Below are positions 1 through 6,845 of a DNA stretch of 13,188 nucleotides, one piece after another. The position numbers and the translations under genes were made by a program. Source of the DNA: Eubacteriales Family XIII. Incertae Sedis bacterium (GTDB taxonomy: Bacteria > Bacillota > Clostridia > Peptostreptococcales > Anaerovoracaceae). The notes beneath the pieces are model-generated. The model was not told the origin of the DNA, ran no database searches, and saw nothing but the letters and a program-made list of their open reading frames with translations. Each line of letters opens with the position of its first letter. Position 1 is the first letter of the stretch. The stretch is taken from contig JAITEX010000184.1 of the NCBI GenBank assembly GCA_031281765.1, positions 1 to 13,188 on the forward strand, written 5' to 3'.

Positions 1-1
1 A

Positions 2-1246
2 AGAAGCCGGCTCATGCACCGGATGGGGTATGGGGTAGCCATCATCAGCCAAGCCTTCGGCGCTGCGGACCCGTACCTGAACGACAAGAATTTGGAGTAT
101 CTTACGGGAAGCAAGGACCGCGACGCCGTCTTGCTGTTGGCGCCGAACGGCGTTGCGATCAATCAATGGGCCTCGCAGAAGACGGAAAATGTGGGGCGGG
201 GCGAAACGGCGCACGCGGTCCTGTTTGTCCGCGCGCTTTCCGCGCGGGAAAAAGTCATGGACGGAGAGACCGGCGGCGAAAACACCGTAAAAAAAGCGGC
301 CGGAGTCGACGCAGTGCTGGATTTCGACGAATTCGATTCCGTGATCGGTCTCGCTTTGATGAAGACGGAAACGCTCTGGGTCAATATCCCGACGCCGCGC
401 AGTCTGTCGAAGCCTTTGAGCGACGATTTGGTCAGGCTGAACCGGATCAGGGAACGGTTTTTGTGGCTCAACATCAAGAACATCGCTTCACTCATCCATG
501 AAATGCGGCGGATAAAGGAGGATTACGAGATAGCGTGTCTGCGGGAAGCCTTCAAGATACATACGGAGGTCTTTGAGAAGATCATGTCGAGCCTGAAGCC
601 CGGGGACAACGAAGCGAAAGGGAAAGCGATCTGGGACTACGAAACCGGCATGAGAGGCGCGAACGTCTCCGGTTCGACATTGGACAATTATGCGAACAAC
701 ATCATTGTGGGCGCGGGCAAGAACACGGCGATCGCCCACTATATGGACAACAACCGTGACATAGAGGACGGGGATCTGGTCCTAATCGACTCGGGCGTAT
801 CCGTGGGCGGGTATTCCTCGGACATAACGAGGACATTCCCCGCGAGCGGCGCGTTCACAGAGCGACAGCGGGAGTTGTACGGTATCGCGTTGGAAGCGCA
901 AAAGGCGGCGATCGCGACTATGAGGCCCGGTTCGACATTGAGGGTCGCCCATGAAGCGGTGTACGACACTTGGAAGAAATATGGATTGGAGCGGTATGGG
1001 TACGGGAGGTGTGGACATCCCGTGGGGTTGAACATCCACGATTCGAACGGGTGGGTATCCGACGACGACCTGCCGTTTGAACCGGGCGCGGTCGTGGTGA
1101 TAGAACCGTTCCTGTCCGTCCCGGAGGAAAGAATCGGTATCCGGATAGAGGACGGTGTGCTGATCACAGAAGACGGCTGCGAAGTCCTGCCGGGACCCGC
1201 CAAAGAAATTGAGGATGTGGAGAAACTCTGCCGCCGATCGACGTGA
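2..1246 (+). CDS. M24 family metallopeptidase (Xaa-Pro aminopeptidase type), 5' end cut by window edge
   Basis: This gene encodes a pita-bread-fold metallopeptidase of the creatinase/aminopeptidase P family, which typically removes an N-terminal residue ahead of proline in short peptides in the cytoplasm. The reading frame is open to the left edge. The first ATG (position 14) has no ribosome site, and the residues before it (R-S-R-L) continue the usual N-terminal pattern of the family, so the true start is probably just outside. Numbering from that ATG, all five metal ligands are present: D259 and D270 (LIDSG...SSDITRTFP, eleven apart), H335 (GHPVGL), E364 (VVIEPF) and E379 (GIRIEDGVLIT). The accessory histidines H242 (IAHYMDN) and H342 (NIHD) are also there. 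Residues 1 to ~160 form the non-catalytic N-terminal domain. It lies 74 bases before a peptide-binding protein gene, which suits hydrolysis of imported peptides. Prolidase or another M24 specificity cannot be excluded. Confidence 0.9.
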   Translation, partial: RSRLMHRMGYGVAIISQAFGAADPYLNDKNLEYLTGSKDRDAVLLLAPNGVAINQWASQKTENVGRGETAHAVLFVRALSAREKVMDGETGGENTVKKAAGVDAVLDFDEFDSVIGLALMKTETLWVNIPTPRSLSKPLSDDLVRLNRIRERFLWLNIKNIASLIHEMRRIKEDYEIACLREAFKIHTEVFEKIMSSLKPGDNEAKGKAIWDYETGMRGANVSGSTLDNYANNIIVGAGKNTAIAHYMDNNRDIEDGDLVLIDSGVSVGGYSSDITRTFPASGAFTERQRELYGIALEAQKAAIATMRPGSTLRVAHEAVYDTWKKYGLERYGYGRCGHPVGLNIHDSNGWVSDDDLPFEPGAVVVIEPFLSVPEERIGIRIEDGVLITEDGCEVLPGPAKEIEDVEKLCRRST

Positions 1247-1320
1247 ACCGGCAATCCAATGGAGCAGCAGACATAGGCGAAAGCCTTTGTCAACAGATTT
1301 AGATAAAGGAGGAAATAAAG

Positions 1321-2850
1321 ATGAAAAAAAGTTTGGTACTCTTGGCGGTTTTGCTTTTTGCGTTCACGACTATCTTTGTCGGTTGTGCGAAAAATGAGGG
1401 CACGAGTGACCCCGGCGGTTCCGATGAAGTCAACGCGAGCCTGACTGCGGTTGCCGCGCTCGATACCACTGTATTGGATCCGACCCTTGCCACGATGTGC
1501 GACCCTTTGATTGCGGGCAGTTTGTATGACACTTTGGTGAAATTCGACAAGGATTACAACATTGTTCCGAGGTTGGCCGATTCATGGGTTGAAGCGGAGG
1601 ATCACTTATCTGTGACCTTTCATATCAATGACGAAGCGACATTTCATGACGGTTCAAAGGTGACGGCGCAGGACGTCGCATACTCCATCAACAAGTTGTT
1701 TGCCACGCCGTCGGGCGCGTCGCTCATGCTGTTCATCGCGAAGGTCGAAGCGGTGGACGATTCCCATGTCAGAATCGACAAAACGAATATCGACACACAA
1801 TTGCTGAACGTGCTGGCGAGTTATATGTATGTCGTGCCCGAATCCTTGGCTTCCGACGAAGCGGCTTTCTCAAAAAGTCCCATCGGTTCCGGACCGTATA
1901 AATTTGTTGAAACGGAATCGGACAACACCGTCAAGATGGTTGTGAACGAATCCTATTATCTGGGGGCGCCCGAGATAAGGGAATTATCCGTCAAAGCCCC
2001 CATCGACCCATCTACCGCGGTTATCGCGCTTCAAACGGAGGAAATCGACTTGTACCAAGGTATCCTCTCCTCGAATTACGCGGAAATATCCGGTATCGAT
2101 ACGCTCGTCCTGAAGAAAGAGGGCGGCTTCTTCGGCAGGGCTGTGGTCTTGACCGGCGAGGTGTTTGCGAATGAGAAGCTCCGGGAGGCGGTATACAGGG
2201 CGATCAACGCGGAGAATGCCTTGGCCGTGGCGGCAGAGAATGACGGTGAGGTCACCGATACGATCTTCCCCGCCATGACCGTCCCGGATTATACCAAAGA
2301 AATCAAGGTAAATGACCGCTACAACCCCGAATTGGCCGCACAGCTTTTGAAAGAGTCCGGCTATGACGCAACCGTACCGATCAACCTCCCCATCACGGCC
2401 CAATATGCGTTGGACGCGCAGAGCATACAAGCGGATTTGCTGAGTATCGGCCTGACGCTGAACATCGAGCAGGTGGACATCAATACGTGGAACGCAAAGA
2501 TGTTGGGCGGGGAATGCCCGATCGTCCTCACCGATTGGGGCGGGCAGACCGCTTCCGCGTATGATATGGTCAATCTGTTTACGACGCAGGGCGACCCGTA
2601 CCAACTGTACAGCAAAACGAAAATACCGGGCTTGGACGATCTCATGCTCAAGGTTTCGCAAGAAACGGACCCGGCCGTGAGGAAACAGGACCTTGCGAGC
2701 GCATTCACACTGTTGGTCGATTCACACAAAATCGTCCCGCTCTACCAAAAGAATTCAAATGCGGTAATCAGCAGCCGGTTCGATCCCGACAGCGTAATAG
2801 GGATAGTGTTGATGCAGATCAACATCGGGGACATGAAACTGCAGAAGTAA
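1321..2850 (+). CDS. dppA: Peptide ABC transporter substrate-binding lipoprotein (SBP_bac_5 family)
   Basis: This is the extracytoplasmic binding protein of a peptide importer, 509 residues, a normal length for the DppA/OppA family. The N-terminus has a lysine pair, a hydrophobic stretch (residues 5-19) and a lipobox-like F-V-G-C ending at C22, so a membrane-anchored lipoprotein is expected. The family hallmark FHDGSKVTAQDVAYSINK lies at residues 108-125. A typical C-terminal half follows, with the YNPELAAQLLKESGY segment. The ATG is preceded by a strong AAAGGAGG (about 1305-1312). It opens the transporter set, followed by two permeases and two ATPases on the same strand. The ligand is not readable from sequence; a di- or oligopeptide is inferred from the ATPase family and the upstream peptidase, but nickel or glutathione binders of the same fold remain possible. 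The dpp name reflects gene order only. Confidence 0.93.
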   Translation: MKKSLVLLAVLLFAFTTIFVGCAKNEGTSDPGGSDEVNASLTAVAALDTTVLDPTLATMCDPLIAGSLYDTLVKFDKDYNIVPRLADSWVEAEDHLSVTFHINDEATFHDGSKVTAQDVAYSINKLFATPSGASLMLFIAKVEAVDDSHVRIDKTNIDTQLLNVLASYMYVVPESLASDEAAFSKSPIGSGPYKFVETESDNTVKMVVNESYYLGAPEIRELSVKAPIDPSTAVIALQTEEIDLYQGILSSNYAEISGIDTLVLKKEGGFFGRAVVLTGEVFANEKLREAVYRAINAENALAVAAENDGEVTDTIFPAMTVPDYTKEIKVNDRYNPELAAQLLKESGYDATVPINLPITAQYALDAQSIQADLLSIGLTLNIEQVDINTWNAKMLGGECPIVLTDWGGQTASAYDMVNLFTTQGDPYQLYSKTKIPGLDDLMLKVSQETDPAVRKQDLASAFTLLVDSHKIVPLYQKNSNAVISSRFDPDSVIGIVLMQINIGDMKLQK

Positions 2851-2861
2851 CCTTCCGAACC

Positions 2862-2906
2862 TCCCGGCCGTCGTTTTGCTACTTTACATAAAAACGACGG
2901 TCGGGG
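2862..2906 (+). repeat. Strong intra-operon hairpin between dppA and dppB
   Basis: Bases 2862-2877 pair with 2891-2906 to give about 16 base pairs (two G-U type pairs), with a 13-base loop at 2878-2890. No T-run follows the right arm, so it does not look like a simple intrinsic terminator. Hairpins at this place in binding-protein operons often protect the 3' end of the binding-protein mRNA or lower expression of the permease genes. That role is inferred here. Confidence 0.75.
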
Positions 2907-2939
2907 TAATCACACAGGCTATGCAGGAGGAGCGTTTTC

Positions 2940-3869
2940 ATGTATAAATATATTAGCAAACGGTTGTTGATGTTGATCCCCATCCTGCTTGGAGTCGTGT
3001 TCATCGTGTTTTTCATCATGTCTTTCACCCCCGGCAATCCGGGGCGTATCGCGTTGGGGATGAACGCGCCCCAGGAAGCGGTGGACAAATATAATCAAGA
3101 AGTCGGTTACGACCGGCCGTTTTTGGTCAAATACGCGGATTATGTCATCCATGCCGTGACCGGGGATTTCGGCAAATCCTACCGATCGAATAAACCGGTA
3201 TTCTCCGAGCTGTTGCCGAGATTTCCCAAAACCCTGCTTATTGTCACCCTTACAATCTGCGTGATTGGCCTGGTCGGAATCCCTTTGGGGATATTGTCCG
3301 CAATCAAACAGTATTCCGTCGCGGATGTAAGCGTAACGGTATTTGCGATGGTGTTGGCGGCCATCCCTCAGTTTTGGTTTGCGCTGTTGTTGATTCTCGC
3401 GTTTTCGCTCCGTTTGGGCTTGTTGCCCTCCTTCGGTTCCGGCTCCCTGGCGCACTACATCCTTCCTGTGCTTGCCATGGGACTGCCCGGTTCGGCGGGG
3501 GTAATGCGCATGACGCGTTCCACCATGTTGGAAAGTATACGTGAAGATTATGTCAGGACAGCTCGTGCCAAAGGCGTTCCCGAAAACGTTGTGATTTGGA
3601 AGCATGCGTTGAAAAACGCCCTACTGCCGGTCATCACGATGATGGGGATGAGTTTCGGGCTGTCCCTCGGCGGCACAGTCATGATCGAGCAAATATTCGG
3701 GATACAGGGTATCGGCAAGCTGATGATCCTGTCCATTGTAGCAAAGGATCAACCGATGGTCATGGCGTGTACCGTTTTTTTGGCGACCCTGTTCTGTCTC
3801 ATCATGCTCATTGTTGATCTGCTGTACGCGTTCATTGACCCGCGCGTCAAAGCGCAGTTTGTGAAATAG
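2940..3869 (+). CDS. dppB: Peptide ABC transporter permease, DppB/OppB type
   Basis: This is the first integral membrane subunit of the importer, 309 residues. A first membrane segment (about residues 9-28) follows a short basic N-terminus (YISKRLL). Next comes an external loop with the family pattern of DppB/OppB (GYDRPFLVKYADYV, GDFGKSYRSNKPV), then five further hydrophobic segments. The cytoplasmic EAA loop that docks onto the ATPase is clear at residues 202-231 (EDYVRTARAKGVPENVVIWK, then HALKNALLPV). The C-terminus ends with the usual YAFIDPRVK. The start is supported by AGGAGG at 2925-2930, nine bases before ATG. A long hairpin separates it from dppA. It pairs with the DppC-type permease downstream to form the translocation channel. 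Confidence 0.95.
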   Translation: MYKYISKRLLMLIPILLGVVFIVFFIMSFTPGNPGRIALGMNAPQEAVDKYNQEVGYDRPFLVKYADYVIHAVTGDFGKSYRSNKPVFSELLPRFPKTLLIVTLTICVIGLVGIPLGILSAIKQYSVADVSVTVFAMVLAAIPQFWFALLLILAFSLRLGLLPSFGSGSLAHYILPVLAMGLPGSAGVMRMTRSTMLESIREDYVRTARAKGVPENVVIWKHALKNALLPVITMMGMSFGLSLGGTVMIEQIFGIQGIGKLMILSIVAKDQPMVMACTVFLATLFCLIMLIVDLLYAFIDPRVKAQFVK

Positions 3870-3881
3870 ATTTGTGAAACA

Positions 3882-3922
3882 GAGCTGTTGCACACTCTGC
3901 GAAAAAAATGTTGTGCATGCTC
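3882..3922 (+). repeat. Weak inverted repeat between dppB and dppC
   Basis: TGCACA at 3889-3894 pairs with TGTGCA at 3912-3917. The stem extends outward to GAGC (3882-3885) and GCTC (3919-3922) past a small asymmetric bulge. The loop is 17 bases and A-rich. No T-run follows. It is much weaker than the hairpin before dppB, and its function is unclear. Confidence 0.35.
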
Positions 3923-3940
3923 GGATAGCGATAAACAGGA

Positions 3941-3948
3941 AAGGAGGT
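3941..3948 (+). promoter_or_regulatory. Ribosome binding site fixing the GTG start of dppC
   Basis: AAGGAGGT lies six bases before the GTG at 3955. No in-frame ATG nearby would keep the conserved N-terminus of the permease, so the site decides a GTG start. Confidence 0.8.
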
Positions 3949-3954
3949 GTTTGA

Positions 3955-4818
3955 GTGGATGGGCTGCGGGAAAGAAGCCGCCTCGGTGAATTTTGGAGGC
4001 GGTTCAAGAAGAACAAGCCCGCCGTTGCCGGCCTTGCGGTAATCATACTGTTCACATTGGCGGCTGTTTCTGCGGATTTCATCTGCGATTATGACCTTCA
4101 GGTGATCGGGCAACACCCTGTCGTCCGGCTGCAGCCGCCGAGCGCCGAGCACTGGTTCGGGACGGATGGTTTCGGGCGGGATCTGTTTGCCCGAATCGTG
4201 TTCGGCGCCAGAGTATCCCTCTCAATCGGATTCGGCGCTGCGTTGATCTCCGTGTTCGTCGGAGGCATATTAGGCGCTGCGAGCGCGTATTACGGAGGCA
4301 GAGCGGACAATATCATCATGCGTATCCTCGACGTGTTTATGGCAATACCGGGCATGCTGCTGTTGTTGGCGATTGTCGCAGCGTTCGGTACGGGGCTTGA
4401 CAAAATGATGTTGGCCATCTCTGTGATTTCGGTACCGGGCTTCGCGCGGATTATTCGCTCGGTCATTCTGACGATTTCGGGGCAGGAATTCATCAAGGCG
4501 GCAAAAGCCTGCGGTTCCGGCGATCTCCGGATCATCCTGCGTCACATTCTCCCCAACGCAATGGGCCCGATCATCGTAAATTTCTCCATGAGTATTGCCG
4601 GATTGATTTTGGTCGGGGCCGGCCTGAGTTTCCTCGGAATGGGGATACAACCGCCGAACCCGGAATGGGGCGCGATGTTAAGCGAAGCGATTCCGTATAT
4701 CAGCGACGCGCCGCACTTGATTCTGTTTCCGGGCTTTGCTCTGTTGATCTGTTCATTGTCAATGAACTTGATTGGCGACGGCATGCGCGACGCGTTGGAC
4801 CCGAGGTTGAAGAATTAG
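3955..4818 (+). CDS. dppC: Peptide ABC transporter permease, DppC/OppC type
   Basis: This is the second membrane subunit of the peptide importer, 287 residues, with a GTG start. The N-terminus carries the usual cytoplasmic segment before the first helix (FWRRFKKNKPAVAGLAVI, residues 13-30). The canonical DppC motif HWFGTDGFGRDLFARIVFGA follows at residues 66-85. The EAA loop for ATPase contact is at about 177-207 (GQEFIKAAKACGSGDLRIIL, then RHILPNAMGPI). Further conserved signatures are GLSFLGMGIQPPNPEWGAML near 223-242 and GDGMRDALDPRLK at the C-terminus. About six hydrophobic segments are seen, as expected. It sits 85 bases after dppB and 37 bases before the first ATPase gene, in the standard order of the operon. 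Function as a heterodimer with the DppB-type subunit is inferred from the family. Confidence 0.95.
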   Translation: MDGLRERSRLGEFWRRFKKNKPAVAGLAVIILFTLAAVSADFICDYDLQVIGQHPVVRLQPPSAEHWFGTDGFGRDLFARIVFGARVSLSIGFGAALISVFVGGILGAASAYYGGRADNIIMRILDVFMAIPGMLLLLAIVAAFGTGLDKMMLAISVISVPGFARIIRSVILTISGQEFIKAAKACGSGDLRIILRHILPNAMGPIIVNFSMSIAGLILVGAGLSFLGMGIQPPNPEWGAMLSEAIPYISDAPHLILFPGFALLICSLSMNLIGDGMRDALDPRLKN

Positions 4819-4855
4819 TGCGGAAAGAATTAAGGATTGAAGAATCGGGAGAGGA

Positions 4856-5854
4856 ATGATGTCAGACCAAAAACTCCTTGAAATAAAAAACCTCCGTGTG
4901 GTCTACGAAACGGACGAAGCGGTCGCAAAGGCGGTGAACGGCGTAAGCCTGACGCTCAATAAGAGGGAGGTCCTCGGCATACTGGGCGAAACGGGCGCGG
5001 GCAAGACAACGACGGCGCTGAGCATTTTACGGCTGTTGCCTCAGTATACGGGTAAAGTAACGGAAGGCGAGATACTTTACAACGGCAAGGATTTGTTAAA
5101 ACTTTCTTCCGGTGAAATGCAGGCCATCCGGGGCGAAATGATTTCCATGATCTTTCAAGACCCCATGTCGAGCCTGAATCCGGTCATGACCGTCGGGGAC
5201 CAGATCAAGGAGGCATTATTTTACCATAATGAATCCAAGTATTCCTCCGAGCGAATCCGACAACGCGTCGATGAGATATTGGAATTAGTAGGAATTCCTT
5301 CTGCGCGGAAAAACAATTACCCGCACCAGTTCAGCGGAGGCATGAAGCAACGTATCGTAATCGCGATTGCTCTGGCTTGCGACCCGGAACTCCTCATTGC
5401 CGACGAGCCTACAACGGCGTTGGATGTAACCATACAGGCGCAGGTGCTTCGCATGATGAAAGAATTGAAAGAAAAAACGGGAGCCTCAATGATATTGATC
5501 ACGCACGATCTGGGGATCGTCGCAAAAATGTGCGATAATGTTGCCGTTATGTACGCAGGTGAAATCATTGAGAGCGGCTCGGTTTGGGATATATTTGAAA
5601 ACAAGGCGCACCACCCGTATACGAACGGACTCTTCGCCTCTTTGCCGAATCTCAACATAGATTCAAAACGATTGAATCCCATCGGCGGTTTAATGCCCGA
5701 TCCCGCGCATTTGCCGCCGGGATGCAAATTCCATCCGCGATGTCCGCGACGCTCGGATGTATGCAAAATCGAAGCTCCGGAGGTCTTCGCGATGAGTCCG
5801 ACGCACCGGATAAAATGCCGGTTGTTCGGCGAAAAGGAAGATGGCCTGCTATGA
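4856..5854 (+). CDS. dppD: Peptide ABC transporter ATP-binding protein, DppD/OppD type
   Basis: This is one of the two nucleotide-binding subunits that power the importer, 332 residues from the first ATG. Motifs in order are: Walker A GETGAGKT (44-51), Q-loop Q101, signature FSGGMKQR (159-166), Walker B LLIADE with catalytic E184, D-loop and H-loop H217. The C-terminal oligopeptide extension follows, with cysteines C290, C296, C303 and C321; this extension is known to carry an iron-sulfur cluster in some relatives. Two ATGs lie back to back (4856 and 4859). The GGAG at 4848-4851 is four bases from the first and seven from the second, so the second is slightly favoured. The stop overlaps the start of the next ATPase gene as ATGA, which points to coupled translation. 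Confidence 0.95.
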   Translation: MMSDQKLLEIKNLRVVYETDEAVAKAVNGVSLTLNKREVLGILGETGAGKTTTALSILRLLPQYTGKVTEGEILYNGKDLLKLSSGEMQAIRGEMISMIFQDPMSSLNPVMTVGDQIKEALFYHNESKYSSERIRQRVDEILELVGIPSARKNNYPHQFSGGMKQRIVIAIALACDPELLIADEPTTALDVTIQAQVLRMMKELKEKTGASMILITHDLGIVAKMCDNVAVMYAGEIIESGSVWDIFENKAHHPYTNGLFASLPNLNIDSKRLNPIGGLMPDPAHLPPGCKFHPRCPRRSDVCKIEAPEVFAMSPTHRIKCRLFGEKEDGLL

Positions 5855-6807
5855 CGCAACCGTTGATTGAAACGAGAAATCTGAAAAAATATTTCCGGAC
5901 GCCCTACGGGAGTCTGCACGCTGTGGACGACATCAATATCAAAATCAATCGAGGTGAGACATTGGGCGTGGTGGGGGAATCCGGTTGCGGGAAATCCACA
6001 TTGGGGCACGTTTTGGTCAAACTGCTCGACGCAACGGATGGGGAGATATATTTCGAGGGCCGGGATATTCTGAAACTTGACAAGCGAAGGTCAAAGGAAT
6101 TGCGGACGGAAATGCAGATCATCTTCCAGGACCCGTACACGAGCCTGAACCCGAGGATGACCGTTGCGCAGATTATCGCCGAGCCGATTCACGCGAATAA
6201 AATACTCAGGCGCAAAAATGAAATCACAAAGAGGGTTTTGGAATTGATGGATGTGGTGGGTCTTTCCGAAAGGCTGTTTCACACGTACCCGCACGAATTG
6301 GACGGCGGGCGCCGTCAGAGAATCGGGATCGCTCGCGCCCTGGCGGTGAATCCGAAATTCATTGTGTGCGACGAACCCGTGAGCGCGTTAGACGTGAGTA
6401 TCCAGGCCCAGATACTGAATCTTTTGATGGACCTGCAGGAAAGCATGGGGATCGCCTACCTGTTCATCACGCATGATCTTTCGGTCGTGCGCCATATCTC
6501 GGACGAGATTGCGGTAATGTACCTCGGGCAGTGTGTAGAACGCGCGCCGGCAAGAGAGCTTTTTGAAAACCCGTTGCACCCGTATACAAAGGCGTTGCTA
6601 AAGGCAATCCCGGAGCCGAACATGAAAGGCCGAGACACGCCTTTTGAAACGATACAGGGAGAACCGATCAGCCCGATCGACCCGAGCCCCGGCTGCCGCT
6701 TCGCTGCGAGATGTGAGTACGCCGCGGAGTTATGCGCAACGGAAGAGTATGCATTGAACGAAGTAGGCCCAAACCACGTCGTCGCCTGCAGCCGCTGCAT
6801 AAGATAG
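5851..6807 (+). CDS. dppF: Peptide ABC transporter ATP-binding protein, DppF/OppF type
   Basis: This is the partner ATPase of the importer, 318 residues. Walker A GESGCGKST is at 42-50, the Q-loop glutamine at Q93, Walker B FIVCDE ends at E175 and the H-loop histidine is H208. The signature reads LDGGRRQR (150-157), with aspartate where serine is usual, so the ATP site it completes may be impaired. The C-terminal extension has cysteines C282, C288, C295, C313 and C316. The start at 5851 is chosen because its ATG overlaps the dppD stop as ATGA and the protein then begins at the normal place (IETRNLKKYF). The frame is open further upstream to an ATG at 5722, but those 43 residues lie inside dppD and show no conserved character. 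It is the last gene of the operon, ending 38 bases from the converging glycine operon. Confidence 0.95.
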   Translation: MTQPLIETRNLKKYFRTPYGSLHAVDDINIKINRGETLGVVGESGCGKSTLGHVLVKLLDATDGEIYFEGRDILKLDKRRSKELRTEMQIIFQDPYTSLNPRMTVAQIIAEPIHANKILRRKNEITKRVLELMDVVGLSERLFHTYPHELDGGRRQRIGIARALAVNPKFIVCDEPVSALDVSIQAQILNLLMDLQESMGIAYLFITHDLSVVRHISDEIAVMYLGQCVERAPARELFENPLHPYTKALLKAIPEPNMKGRDTPFETIQGEPISPIDPSPGCRFAARCEYAAELCATEEYALNEVGPNHVVACSRCIR

Positions 6808-6845
6808 CGAATGAAAATGCGGCATTTGATATTTAAGTGCGCCTG

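Noticed and set aside
1275..1286. Small hairpin AGGC-GAAA-GCCT before dppA as a terminator
   Set aside because: The stem is only four base pairs and is followed by just two further T after the stem, so it is too weak to call.
739..1293. Minus-strand open frame opposite the M24 peptidase
   Set aside because: The opposite frame holds all metal ligands of M24; the minus frame is serine/proline-rich and lacks a ribosome site.
2919..3605. Minus-strand open frame of 228 codons opposite dppB
   Set aside because: The product is rich in Gln, His and Arg with no recognisable motif, while the plus strand carries a complete permease with all family signatures.
5722..5850. Longer start for the DppF-type ATPase
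   Set aside because: It overlaps the conserved end of dppD and has no homology-like sequence; the ATGA overlap at 5851 is the normal arrangement.
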